Origin: Fulvimarina sp039652615
Lineage (GTDB): Bacteria > Pseudomonadota > Alphaproteobacteria > Rhizobiales > Rhizobiaceae
Assembly: GCF_039652615.1 (NCBI RefSeq)
Contig: NZ_JBDJAC010000010.1
Span: forward strand, 1-64,000
DNA: 64,000 nt
Direction of reading: 5' to 3'
The notes beneath the pieces were generated by a model. It made no database searches. It was not told where the DNA came from and saw only the letters and a list, made by a program, of their open reading frames with translations. This document shows positions 25,801 through 34,025 of the stretch, one piece after another; the first letter of the stretch is position 1, and each line of letters opens with the position of its first letter. The position numbers and the translations under genes are program-made.

Positions 25801-26682
25801 GCCGCTGGCCCGCATGGGCGGTGTCTTGCGCTCGCCTGTCGCACCGGAGACCGAACCGCGCAAACCTTCGATCTGACCACCATCGCTCGCGCGCTCACCC
25901 TGAAGAACGGCAAAGACACTTTCCGCCTCCCCGTCATCGCTGGCCTTGTCAGCAAGGGGCTGGCGATAGGTCATCTGTCCTTCGAAGCGAGCGGGACCAT
26001 CGGCCGTCAGCATCCGTCCATCGAGATCCAATTCGGACGAGACGTCTTCGCTCTGGAACGAGACGCGCAACGCGGTGCTGCCGGCAGAATCCGCAGTGCC
26101 GGCGTCCATCCTGAACGTGACCTCCCGGCCGTCGATGAAGAATGCGCCAGCCCCTTCGAAGGGACCGGAAAGACTGCCCGCCGAGAACTGACCATTGATC
26201 GCGGTAAGGCGGGAAACGCCCGCATCGATAAGATTGCTGTGCTCGGCGAAGAGAATCGTGCCGTTCGAGACATCGATGTCCTCCAGCACGATTTGCGCAC
26301 GCGTCGGGATCGATGGGCGGGGAAGAGAAAGGCCCTCTTCGCCAATGCGGAGAACAGGATTTTCGAGAGCCATCGCGAAGATGCGGATTTCGCCGGACAG
26401 ATAGGGCGCAAGCTCCGCATTCATCCGAAATTCGTCGATCGTCAGGAAGGGCTCATCCGCTCTGGCGCCGGCAACGCTGACGTCCTGAAACGTAACCGAC
26501 GGAAAGGGCAGCAGACGCGCCGTAGCCTCGCCTTCGACGCGAACCTCACGGCCGAGAATGCGGCTCGCTTCACGCTCGAAATCGGACCGGTAGACAGACC
26601 AGTCGATGAAGAGCGGCGCGATCAAGGCGACGAACAGCGCAGCGACAAGAAGACCGCCGAAAAGGACGAAGGCTCTGACCAG
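22867..26682 (-). CDS. AsmA family protein (probable CTG start)
   Basis: A very large AsmA/YhjG-type protein, about 1271 residues from the start proposed here. The N-terminus reads as one membrane helix (FVLFGGLLVAALFVALIAP), then FIDWSVYRSDFEREASRILG, the AsmA signature region; the rest is beta-rich repeats expected to span the periplasm. AsmA-like proteins move phospholipid to the outer membrane. No ATG or GTG is available upstream of residue ~20: an in-frame TAG lies at 26719. A CTG at 26680-26682 sits seven bases after AAGGAG, whereas the TTG at 26625 has no ribosome binding site and would cut the membrane helix. The C-terminal 60 residues are Pro/Ala-rich. Confidence 0.86.
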   Translation of the reverse strand: MVRAFVLFGGLLVAALFVALIAPLFIDWSVYRSDFEREASRILGREVRVEGEATARLLPFPSVTFQDVSVAGARADEPFLTIDEFRMNAELAPYLSGEIRIFAMALENPVLRIGEEGLSLPRPSIPTRAQIVLEDIDVSNGTILFAEHSNLIDAGVSRLTAINGQFSAGSLSGPFEGAGAFFIDGREVTFRMDAGTADSAGSTALRVSFQSEDVSSELDLDGRMLTADGPARFEGQMTYRQPLADKASDDGEAESVFAVLQGERASDGGQIEGLRGSVSGATGERKTPPMRASGSIEITADRAVSEALRVEVGADGQPYVLAGRGELFVRNGAPGFTVALEGESFDVDELARRQQAFAASKEPAYHNLSERLEGVRDILREIPKPHIDGVIQLSLPVVTIGDTTLRSLSFRAMPASNGWLLDGLSVELPGRTRVEADGVLRLDPALGFRGDLLVASRQPSGLSDWLTGDVDPVIRDLERAGFSASVDLGPARQTFRDLEIDLDGSTLTGMIERVSNDAGGRLTARLTGGETDLEALRALGAMATGSQTPMTSVSRYDIALDAGPVEYGAFEADRVDADFLYDGTVLAIAKLDVDGLAGASFSGTGQFSGLGADAEGKIELDLNSDDPAQFLAFLDRVLPETPLIEVLRSRGSALGPLALSGEIESIERGTGSPTLLIRLDGTAAETNIDFSAAIENGFRALQLSGRIGLDLRLETDRPAALLTQLGLPARETAIEGPLELETSISASARGPAVVSATLRTPQTEGDLESVLDLTDHGVENVDASVRLSSQSLGPWLDAFDIDAALSEETRADLDADLVASIGYSGDRWQVSELSGSLAGQALEGDLEISDGDGITGRLSADRLSLPWLARLVYGVDPLGAGDQIWSTAPFTSSLLPDVPVSISLRTGRADIGDLQIDEFSAALSSSARELSLTGISGRVLGGDIAGDLMVRNLDGLGSFSADLRGDELRVSMIAPGLAGDGDNSDLTVTAKLDGTAQSAEGLISAMAGAGEVTAVGLVIPGVPSAPMDALLAAADGENFSADEDTPGAFDTISKDEAFQIPRLVSGYSVNAGTVILPPVTVSETGSDLTMSGRLDLSDFDVDADLRLEIDPGDAAVEGAQPEVRYTLKGPFTAPLLERNDTVLANYLAVRALEREQARVEAMQERLEETLRLRRETRFYRWLDRRREEKSAPALEPQGEAASQDAAVPAPEARAEQAPPPKVVPAASDADPPKNTSEPKLDFENAGDGSGPAAPDSFERPPGVRDPLSLGF

Positions 26683-27179
26683 CGTAACGCTCCTTTCCTG
26701 TCTCAGGTGTTCTTCTGGCTAGTTCGGCAAGGCCGATTTGCGTCGTCTCACCGAACTCATTGTCGTCTTCGTTCCTTGGGTCAATCGTGCGGATACCGCC
26801 TTTGCAACCGGCCTCAAGCATTTCCATGGAAATCAGGGACTTGGCCGAACCCTATCCTACGCCATCGCGGTGGCAGGACAAGGATAAAGCCGGACATCGA
26901 TGCCCATTCCATCAGGCCGCAGAGAATAATCCGTACTCCGCAAAACGGGAAACGAATCGGCAGAACAAGGCCTGTCTCGGCGCGGCGCAGAGAGCCACGC
27001 GGCTTGAAGTTTCGGCGTCGGGCGGGACGAAGCCGCCCAGAGGCCTGGAAGTCGACGGCAAGGGTGCCTGGGACGCAGAACCCTGACCAAGCTCACCTTG
27101 CCGTCTGACTTCCTTCTAGATCGCAAGGGTTACTGTTCGGTTAGCACCAGACACCATCGGCCAATTCTTGTGCGCTGGG
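26683..27179. other. Intergenic region, no gene seen
   Basis: This roughly 500-base gap between the AsmA gene and the phasin-like gene (both minus strand) contains the AsmA ribosome binding site at its left end (26686-26696). Two short open frames (about 90-110 codons) occur but are rich in Arg/Pro/Ser with no domain character. It may be a decayed gene, but I see no residual motif. Confidence 0.45.
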
Positions 27180-27605
27180 TCAGGACAAACGGTCGGCGTT
27201 CGCCTGAAGCCGGCTGACAAAAGGTTTGAGGGCTGTCGAGGGAAGCTCGCCAAAACCTTCGAAATAGGCGCCCGGGGCGAATTTGCCTTCCAGAACCGCC
27301 GCCTGCAACGCAAGCATCGAAGCGCTGAACTGCACCTGGAACGCCACTGCGCCCTCAAGAGCAGCGCCGATCTTCTCGGTTATCGCAAGACGCGTCTCGT
27401 CGCGTTCGAACACGGAATAGGTTCCCGTTTCGGCGACGAGTTTTGGCACGCGGGCCGCCAGGACGAAGGGCGTGAGATGCCAGAGGGTGAGGACGCTGGA
27501 AAAGGCCGCAACGGGATCGGCGGACAGCCAGTCGGCATCCGCCGGGTCGGCCTTGTCCTCGATGTCCGGTTCGAGACAGAAGTCCATAGTCTCCTGGTCG
27601 CGCAT
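27180..27605 (-). CDS. Small phasin-like hypothetical protein
   Basis: A 141-residue protein without a clear family. The N-terminal 40 residues are acidic; the remainder is predicted as long amphipathic helices (VLTLWHLTPFVLAARVPKL, then IGAALEGAVAFQVQFSASM) as in phasins, which coat polyhydroxyalkanoate granules. The start ATG follows an AAAGGA sequence by about ten bases; an ATG seven codons in is an alternative. A PhaR-like TTGTGC/GCACAA site about 160 bases upstream gives modest support. Phasin function is inferred only. Confidence 0.5.
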   Translation of the reverse strand: MRDQETMDFCLEPDIEDKADPADADWLSADPVAAFSSVLTLWHLTPFVLAARVPKLVAETGTYSVFERDETRLAITEKIGAALEGAVAFQVQFSASMLALQAAVLEGKFAPGAYFEGFGELPSTALKPFVSRLQANADRLS

Positions 27606-28039
27606 GATGGGTCAGTCCTTTCTGGGCACGTTACGCGTCCGCTTCGAACAAACACGTAAAGCCGGGGAAACGCCGACGATCCCGGCATTCGTCACAACAT
27701 AGGGTCGTTTTGACGCGGCGGAGATCACGTGCCGTCTCGTTGCGGCGCGTCGGAGCGCCTCAATTTGTGCGGTGCACAATACAACACCCTGACCGCTTAT
27801 TGAACCCCTCCAGGGAGAAGTCTTTCTCGACCTGGTCTTTCAGGCGATCTGCAACTCCCGCACGGTTCGCAAATTGACTTGGCTTATCGAAAAGACTGTC
27901 CTGGTATCGCCGCCGTGCTCATGAGGGGAGACATGGCAGCCATGGAATGAAACGCAGGTCTCGATCGAGAAAGACTGCTTAATCATTCACTGCTTTACCC
28001 CCCAGACTCTCGCAAAGACTTTCTGACAACCTGACGCAG
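27606..28039. other. Divergent intergenic region with one operator-like site
   Basis: This 434-base gap separates the phasin-like gene (minus) from the damaged betaine-transporter locus (plus). Besides the TTGTGC-GGT-GCACAA repeat (27765-27779) I find no gene; the remaining sequence has no coding character on either strand. Confidence 0.45.
27765..27779. promoter_or_regulatory. Candidate PhaR-type operator (TTGTGC-N3-GCACAA)
   Basis: A perfect 6+3+6 inverted repeat. PhaR regulators of polyhydroxybutyrate genes bind TGC-N3/4-GCA type sites, and similar repeats precede rhizobial phasin genes. It lies about 160 bases upstream of the phasin-like gene on the minus strand. The repeat is seen directly; the regulator is inferred. 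Confidence 0.4.
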
Positions 28040-28235
28040 GTGAAAACCAAGAAACTGCTCTTCGCATCGACGATTCTGGCCGCCGGGCTCTTTGGCGCTG
28101 CACCATCGGCATCCGCCCAGGAATGCGACGTGACGATCTCGAACATGAACTGGGCCTCGGCAGAGGTCATGGCGGCGATCGACAAGATCATTCTCGAAGA
28201 GGGCTATGACTGCTCCGCCTCCCTCCTTCCGGGCG

Positions 28236-28245
28236 CGATGCGATG
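28236..28245 (+). repeat. 5-bp tandem duplication at the proX-proV junction
   Basis: CGATG occurs twice in a row (28236-28240, 28241-28245). Removing one copy restores a reading close to the ProX-like LPGAMPTS stretch, so the duplication may be a frameshift mutation near the junction. The evidence is only the local repeat. Confidence 0.45.
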
Positions 28246-28742
28246 CCGACCTCCTCGCCGAGCACAACCATGTCCTCGGCTTGAAGGACATCAATATCGA
28301 CATGCCGGCGGGCGCCATTCAGGTGGTGATGTGGCTTTCGGGATCGGGAAAATCGACCCTCATCCGCCATCTGAACCGCCTGATCGAGCCATCGGCGGGT
28401 GAGGTCTATGTGGGAGACGACGACGTCCTCAAGATGTCGCCCAAGGAGCTTCGCGAGTTCCGTCGGCATCGGATCTCCATGGTGTTCCAGCGCTTTGGCC
28501 TCCTGCCCCACAAGACGGTGATCGCTAACGTCGCCTACGGTCTTGCGGTCATGGGAAAATCCGCCAAGGAGCAGCGCGATGGCGCGATGGGCTGGATCGA
28601 ACGCGTTGGCCTTGCCGGTTACGAGGAGAATTATCCGGCCCAGCTTTCCGGCGGCATGCAACAGCTCGTCGGACTTGCCCGCGCGCTCGCGACGGACGCC
28701 GATATCCTCTTGATGGACAAGGCATTCTCCGCTCTCGATCCG

Positions 28743-28766
28743 CTCATCCGCTCATCCGCTCATCCG
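28743..28766 (+). repeat. 8-bp unit repeated three times, frameshifting proV
   Basis: CTCATCCG is present three times without interruption. An intact ATPase would have one copy (reading DPLIR then TDMQ). The two extra copies add 16 bases and shift the frame by +1 just after Walker B. Confidence 0.9.
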
Positions 28767-28885
28767 CACGGATATGCAGGGCGTCCTCCTCAATCTCCAG
28801 AAAGACCTCAAGAAGACGATCGTCTTCATGACCCACGACCTCGACGAAGCACTGCGGCTCGGCGAGAAGATCGCGATCCTTCGCG

Positions 28886-28931
28886 ATGGAGAGATCATCC
28901 AGCAGGGAATGGAGAGATCATCCAGCAGGGA
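28886..28931 (+). repeat. 23-bp tandem duplication restoring the proV frame
   Basis: A 23-base unit (beginning ATGGAGAGATCATCC) occurs twice head to tail at 28886-28908 and 28909-28931. It adds 23 bases, which together with the 16 extra bases upstream makes 39, a multiple of three. The original frame therefore resumes at GTAQEIVLKPADD. Confidence 0.92.
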
Positions 28932-29263
28932 ACGGCTCAGGAAATCGTCCTCAAACCCGCCGACGACTACATCGAATCCTTCGTCAAGGAGGTGAACCGT
29001 GGCCGCGTGGTCCAGGTCGAAACGATCATGGAGGCGCCACCTGCGGGCGCAGACGCGACAGGTCTGACCGTCGAAAAGGGCTCGATCATCGAGACCACCG
29101 CCCGGCTGATGAGCGAGGCCGATGTCACCAGCGCCCTCGTCACCGAAAACGGCAAGACCATCAGCCGCGTCACCATGCGCCAGATCATGGCTGCTGTCGC
29201 GACGCCGAACCTGAAGGAAGCGCTGGCGGCGTAACTCGCCGCCCTCGCCTCACGACCGGACCA

Positions 29264-30115
29264 TCAGCCCTCGGCTGGTGCCGTGGACTCCCGTCTTGCC
29301 GCAAGTTCCTCGTCGCGCCTCGTCCGCTTCTGGAATTCACGCCAGGAAAACGGGATCGAAACAAAGTAGAAGAACGCGGTCACCGTCAGCGTTTCCCAGA
29401 AAAAGCTGATCAGTGTCGCCACATAAAGAACGGTGACGAGAATGATGGGGATCGCATAGCTACGCGGAACGCGCAGCCCCGCGCCCTTGCCGGACCAGGT
29501 GGGAATGCGGCTCGACATCAGGAGACCGACGAAGACCAGATAGACGGCCGAGACGCCGGCCGTGAAATCCGGCACGCCGAGATCGGGCCCGATGAAGCCG
29601 ACATACATGGGCAGAAGGGCAAGCCCCGCGCCGGCGGGCGCCGGGACGCCGACGAAGAAGGCCCCATGCCATTTGGGCCGTTTCGGATCGTCGAGCATCG
29701 TGTTGAAGCGGGCAAGGCGCAACGCACAGCCGGACGTATAGAGCAGCGCGCAGATCCAGCCGAAGGACCCGGCATCGTGCAGAATATAGCTGTAGAGCAC
29801 GAGGCCCGGCGCAAGACCGAAATTCACGATGTCGGCGAGCGAATCCATCTCGGCACCGAACCGGCTCTGCCCCTTGAGGAGACGTGCGATACGGCCGTCG
29901 ATCCCGTCGAGAACGGCCGCGCCGAGGATCATCGCCACGGCAAGCTCATAGCGCCCCTCGAAAGCAAGGCGCACGCCGGTCATCCCCGCGCAGATGGCGA
30001 GGATGGTGACGAGGTTCGGCACGATCTGGCGAATCGGCAGCCGGCGGCGCGACTTGCCGTCGTCGTCATCCGGTTCGCCCGGCGCGAACGGCGGGAAGAA
30101 ATCTTCGAGCGACAT
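29264..30115 (-). CDS. pssA: CDP-diacylglycerol-serine O-phosphatidyltransferase
   Basis: A 283-residue inner-membrane enzyme making phosphatidylserine from CDP-diacylglycerol and serine. The CDP-alcohol phosphotransferase motif is intact: DG of DGIDGRIARLLKGQ, then G and D in FGAEMDSLADIVNFG (DG-x2-AR-x8-G-x3-D-x3-D). Around eight hydrophobic segments follow. The start is the ATG giving MSLEDFFPP, which shares one base with the psd stop (TGATG), so the two are coupled; the longer open frame overlaps psd. With psd it forms the phosphatidylethanolamine route. Confidence 0.95.
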   Translation of the reverse strand: MSLEDFFPPFAPGEPDDDDGKSRRRLPIRQIVPNLVTILAICAGMTGVRLAFEGRYELAVAMILGAAVLDGIDGRIARLLKGQSRFGAEMDSLADIVNFGLAPGLVLYSYILHDAGSFGWICALLYTSGCALRLARFNTMLDDPKRPKWHGAFFVGVPAPAGAGLALLPMYVGFIGPDLGVPDFTAGVSAVYLVFVGLLMSSRIPTWSGKGAGLRVPRSYAIPIILVTVLYVATLISFFWETLTVTAFFYFVSIPFSWREFQKRTRRDEELAARRESTAPAEG

Positions 30116-30873
30116 CAGCCACGCCTCACATGATAGGTCGAAAGTCCCTCGCCGAATTCCGCGAGGATCGTCTCGCCGGCTAGCGCCCGCTGTCCCTCGG
30201 CCACCCTCGGCACGAATCCCTTGGGACAATAGATATCGAGTCGCGAACCAAAGCGGATCAGGCCGAATCGCTCGCCCGTCTGAAGGTCGTCGCCGGTCTT
30301 CGACCAGCAGATGATGCGGCGCGCGACGAGGCCGGCGATCTGTGCCACGCCGACCGGGCCGTGAACGCTGTCGATGACGAGGGAGTTGCGTTCGTTCACC
30401 TCGCTCGCCTTGTCGAGTTCGGCGTTCTTGAACGAGCCCTTGCTGTAGACGATCTGCCGTATAGCGCCCGCCACCGGCGCACGGTTTACATGGCAATCGA
30501 AGACATTCATGAAGACCGAGATCCGCAACATCGGCTCTTCGCCGAGATCGAGCTCCTTCGGCGGCGTGATGTGCCCGACAAGCGAGACATGACCATCAGC
30601 CGGGCTCACCACGAGATCGTCCGAGACCGGGGTCACGCGTTCGGGATCACGGAAGAAATACGCGCACCAGGCGGTCAGGACGAGGCCGATCCAGAAGAGC
30701 GGCTCCCACAAGAGACCAATGAGAAGCGAGGCGATGAAGAAACCGGCGACGAACGGCCAGCCTGCGCGATGGACAGGAACGAGCGCGTTTCGGATCGAAT
30801 CGATGATGTGCAAAGTGATGGTGCCGTGGGTTCGGTGGTTGCGTTTTCCTACAACATAAGCCGCATGCGGCAC
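30115..30873 (-). CDS. psd: Phosphatidylserine decarboxylase (short, self-processing)
   Basis: About 252 residues from the first ATG. It is the short (archaeal-type) Psd: an N-terminal membrane hairpin (WPFVAGFFIASLLIGLLW), VVSPADGHV, SVFMNVFDCHVNRAPVAG, and the FGSRLDIY processing site, where cleavage before Ser makes the pyruvoyl group. It converts phosphatidylserine to phosphatidylethanolamine. Family members usually begin near IIDSIRNALVPVH, so a TTG at 30813 may be the true start; the 20-residue extension from the ATG overlaps a perfect inverted repeat. pssA follows with a one-base overlap. Confidence 0.93.
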   Translation of the reverse strand: MPHAAYVVGKRNHRTHGTITLHIIDSIRNALVPVHRAGWPFVAGFFIASLLIGLLWEPLFWIGLVLTAWCAYFFRDPERVTPVSDDLVVSPADGHVSLVGHITPPKELDLGEEPMLRISVFMNVFDCHVNRAPVAGAIRQIVYSKGSFKNAELDKASEVNERNSLVIDSVHGPVGVAQIAGLVARRIICWSKTGDDLQTGERFGLIRFGSRLDIYCPKGFVPRVAEGQRALAGETILAEFGEGLSTYHVRRG

Positions 30874-30900
30874 TTATGCAGCCCTTCCCATGCGGCTTAT
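30856..30900. repeat. Perfect 12-bp inverted repeat upstream of psd
   Basis: ATAAGCCGCATG (30856-30867) and CATGCGGCTTAT (30889-30900) are exact reverse complements separated by 21 bases. The repeat sits at the 5' end of psd-pssA and 170 bases before the LysM gene on the other strand. Spacing suggests either a dimer-binding operator or an RNA stem in the psd leader. There is no T tract for termination. Confidence 0.8.
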
Positions 30901-31071
30901 CGGTTCAGCACCCCATCGAAGTACGACAGACGGAGCATCTGACACAGTCCAGAGCGCAGTCTTCGTCGCCTGCGATGCAGTCCATGCCGCCAACTTGTGA
31001 GAGTTGAAGGGAACGGATAAGACCAAAGTCAAGAGCGCGTGGGAAAATAGTAAAATTAGTCTAAAGATATC

Positions 31072-33882
31072 ATGAAAAGCAAAATTCTCGGTATCCTCGT
31101 CGCATTTTTCATGATCATCGGCGGCATCGTGGCCGGCTATTGGGATATGCTGGAAAGCGAACGCGCGGAGCTGCGAACGATAGCCCAGCGCGCCTTTGAT
31201 CGGTTCTCGCCACCCGAGGAAGGAACGGAGCCGATGCCTGTAGCGGACGGCAACGCCTCCGACACGAAAGATCAAGAAGACGCACCAGCTGAAACGACGC
31301 CAGCTGCGGCAGAAACACCGAACCCCGATAATCTTTCCAAGCAGAGTGAGGGCACAGAAACCAATACTGGAGAGGTCTCAAACACTGCCGCTGCCAACAC
31401 CGAGACCCAGAAGCAGGCGCGGGCGTCCGCTTCACGAGCCCCCGAGACGGTGGGCACGTCAGAAGAACCCGCTGACACGCTGGCGGTTTCCGGGGGAGGC
31501 TCGGGGAGTTCGTCCAATCCGGCCGGAACAGAGCTGGAGGCTACGCGTGCTGCTGATGCGCCTCCGGCCGACGAAGCGGAAGCACCCTCCGAAGCGCCAG
31601 AAACGATAGACGCGGCAACGCGCGAAGCGCCTCAATCCGCCGCTGGGGAAAAGACAGCTGCTTCACCCGGGTCATCTGCAGCGAGTCAGGCAGCGCAGGG
31701 TTCTGCACGCGATGAAGCCCGAAAGCCCAAGACGGAGGCGGCTGATGCGGAAACGGCGTCACCGCAAACCGGTGGCTTGTCCCGGAACACCGGGACCGCG
31801 AGCAGCCAACGGGACAACGACGGCTCTCCTGAATCGCAAGCCGGATCGAGCGGTGTTTCGGCATCGGCCGATACGCCCGATGGCGCGGCGAACCCAGTCG
31901 GCGGGGACGCCGCAACATCGATGGCACAAGGCGCAGCTGCCGGGTCCAGCAAAGACAGCGATAGCGACGCCGTCATGCTTCCGCTCACCCCCAGCCAAGG
32001 CGGCGGAAACGGGTTGCCTGCAAGCGAAGGCCTGCGCTTCGACGTGCTGCGCGTCGAACCCGATGGCTCCATGGTCGTCGCCGGCAAGGGACCGCCAAAC
32101 AGCACGATCACGCTCGACGATGGCGGAACGCGCCTCGGCTCCGACAAGTCCGGCCCGAGCGGCGACTTCGTGGTGATCCTCTCAGAGGGCCTTCCCACCG
32201 GCGCCCACGCCATCAAGCTCGTATCCGAAACCGAAGACGGCACTCAGACGGTGTCCGAGGAAACAGCCATCATCGACGTTCCCGACCGGGGACAGGAAGA
32301 TCAGTTGCTGGCCCTCGTCGAATCGCCGGACGCGCCCTCGCGTCTCATCGACATCCCCGTCGCCGACCCATCCAGCGGCAGTGATACGAACACTTCAGGA
32401 AGCAGAACAGAGACACCGCGAGGCGCTTCGGGGTCCGGCGAGAGTTCCAGGCAGGCGGACTCATCCGCGCCGACAGAAGATCGGCGAGCATCGCCAGCTT
32501 CGGTCACAGCCGAAAGCGGCAATGACGCGACATCGCAGGTCGATGAGGCCAGCAAAGAGAGCACATCAGCCGCAGAAAGCGGCGGCGAGGATGTCTCATC
32601 GTCGAGCGGTTCCGACATGTCGGAAGGCGAAAACCCGGCACCGACAAGCAAGGCTTCAGGAGAAACGCAAGAGACGGTCCTCCTCCCGCGAGACGAACCG
32701 GCTTCGGCGCCACCTGCTCAGCAAGACAATCCGAATGCCCTTCGCGTCGAGGCGATCGAAATCGACGGTGAACGCATCTTCATTGCAGGCGTCGCTCCGG
32801 GTGGTTCAACGATTCGGGTCTATCTCGACAACGCGCTCCTTGCGGAGACCGGTCCAGGCCGGGCCGGCCGCTTCCTGATCGAAGCGGCAAGTTCGATCGC
32901 GGTCGGAGACCACACGGTGCGTGTCGACCAGCTCGATAAAAGCGGCGCTGTCGCCGCGCGCGTCGCCGTGCCATTCAGTCGGCCCGATATGGGCTCCATG
33001 TCGGCGGTTTCGCCTTCGCTGGGGCGTAGCGACGAGACCGGCCCGCCCGAGGCAGACGAGGCACAAGAGACTGAATCATCTTCGGCGCCGAGTTCAGCTG
33101 AAAACCGAACATCTTCGGGCGCCGACATGGCCTCGTCCCCAGCAGATGCAGCCGAACCGCCGGCCCGAAACAATGCCGAAGATGGTGCGTCGGACGATGC
33201 GAGCGGCCGGTCTGGAAGCGAGCACTCCGGCAATCGGACGACGCCGAACACATCCGCCGAAGAGCAATCAACCGCCGGCTCTCAGCCAACCGGCGAAGCT
33301 TTGGTCGACTCCCTCGCCCGGCCCACCTCGTCTAATGATCAGCGGAAGGCAGACGTCTCCAGTTCCAATCCTTCCGGGGAAAACGACGAGCCCTCGCCGT
33401 CTGCCGCCCCCGATGGCAACGCGGCGAACAGCGGCAGCCAGGAAGTCAGCCCTTCATCGGGGGCCGAGAGCGAGAGCGGTCCAAAGTCAGACAGCGCCAG
33501 AGACCAGGAGACGACCACCTCGACGGAAACGCAGGACCAACAGAGCCGCCAAAGCGATCCGGCGGGTTCCGACCAGCAGACCAATGCCAGCGGCGAGGAG
33601 GAGCAGACGAACCGCGAGAACGACCGGCGCAAGGACTATTCCGTGCCGACCCGTATCCAGGCGCCGCTTGAATCGCGCACTGGCCGCGTCCTCATCCGCA
33701 AGGGCGATACGCTTTGGCGCATTTCGCGGGACAATTACGGCGAGGGAACGCGCTACACGGTCATCTATCTCGCCAATGGCGATCAGATCCGAAATCCCCA
33801 TCTGATCTATCCGGGTCAGGTTTTCCAGATGCCCTCGAAAGCCAGTTCACGGAACATGTCTCTACCGGGCCAAGAGAACTAG
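31072..33882 (+). CDS. Long low-complexity protein with Ig-like repeats and C-terminal LysM
   Basis: A 936-residue protein. It begins with one N-terminal membrane helix (ILGILVAFFMIIGGIVAGY). It continues as a long Ser/Ala/Glu/Asp/Thr-rich, probably disordered region, interrupted by two related beta-type domains starting LRFDVLRVEPDGSMVVAGKG (about residue 322) and LRVEAIEIDGERIFIAGVAP (about residue 562). It ends with a LysM domain: VLIRKGDTLWRISRDNYGEG and NPHLIYPGQVFQMP. The protein should be anchored in the inner membrane and reach the peptidoglycan. Such LysM proteins are common in Rhizobiales; function is unknown. It is a single gene, divergent from psd. Confidence 0.85.
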   Translation: MKSKILGILVAFFMIIGGIVAGYWDMLESERAELRTIAQRAFDRFSPPEEGTEPMPVADGNASDTKDQEDAPAETTPAAAETPNPDNLSKQSEGTETNTGEVSNTAAANTETQKQARASASRAPETVGTSEEPADTLAVSGGGSGSSSNPAGTELEATRAADAPPADEAEAPSEAPETIDAATREAPQSAAGEKTAASPGSSAASQAAQGSARDEARKPKTEAADAETASPQTGGLSRNTGTASSQRDNDGSPESQAGSSGVSASADTPDGAANPVGGDAATSMAQGAAAGSSKDSDSDAVMLPLTPSQGGGNGLPASEGLRFDVLRVEPDGSMVVAGKGPPNSTITLDDGGTRLGSDKSGPSGDFVVILSEGLPTGAHAIKLVSETEDGTQTVSEETAIIDVPDRGQEDQLLALVESPDAPSRLIDIPVADPSSGSDTNTSGSRTETPRGASGSGESSRQADSSAPTEDRRASPASVTAESGNDATSQVDEASKESTSAAESGGEDVSSSSGSDMSEGENPAPTSKASGETQETVLLPRDEPASAPPAQQDNPNALRVEAIEIDGERIFIAGVAPGGSTIRVYLDNALLAETGPGRAGRFLIEAASSIAVGDHTVRVDQLDKSGAVAARVAVPFSRPDMGSMSAVSPSLGRSDETGPPEADEAQETESSSAPSSAENRTSSGADMASSPADAAEPPARNNAEDGASDDASGRSGSEHSGNRTTPNTSAEEQSTAGSQPTGEALVDSLARPTSSNDQRKADVSSSNPSGENDEPSPSAAPDGNAANSGSQEVSPSSGAESESGPKSDSARDQETTTSTETQDQQSRQSDPAGSDQQTNASGEEEQTNRENDRRKDYSVPTRIQAPLESRTGRVLIRKGDTLWRISRDNYGEGTRYTVIYLANGDQIRNPHLIYPGQVFQMPSKASSRNMSLPGQEN

Positions 33883-34025
33883 CTCGCCCCCCTCTTCCGA
33901 CTTATCGCCGCCTTTGAGATTGACGCTCGAGCTGCAAGGGCCCACTTAGACCTATTCTAATGTGAGGACGCGTCTGGCGTCTTCGATCTCGCCCCGACCC
34001 TGCCTTCAAGACCTCGAGCAGCCAA

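Larger units (their letters stand above)
28040..29234 (+). pseudogene. Broken glycine betaine ABC transporter relic (proX start joined to proV)
   Basis: Two genes of a proline/glycine betaine importer are merged and damaged. From the GTG at 28040, a signal peptide and ECDVTISNMNWASAEVMAAI match the start of a ProX binding protein for about 55 codons. From about 28245 the frame changes and the sequence matches a ProV-type ATPase from GLKDINIDMPAG onwards. The rest of proX, any permease and the ATPase N-terminus are missing. In the ATPase, WLSGSGKST replaces GLSGSGKST, LLMDKAFSALD has Lys for the catalytic Glu, and LSGGMQQLVGL replaces the usual MQQRVGL. Between two tandem duplications (28743-28766, 28886-28931) the protein is out of frame; it returns to frame for the C-terminal CBS-like part. 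A functional importer is not possible from this locus. Confidence 0.85.

Noticed and set aside
26760..27086. 108-codon plus-strand open frame in the AsmA-phasin gap
   Set aside because: No ribosome binding site, no recognisable domain, and Arg/Pro/Gly-rich composition as expected of random high-G+C frames.
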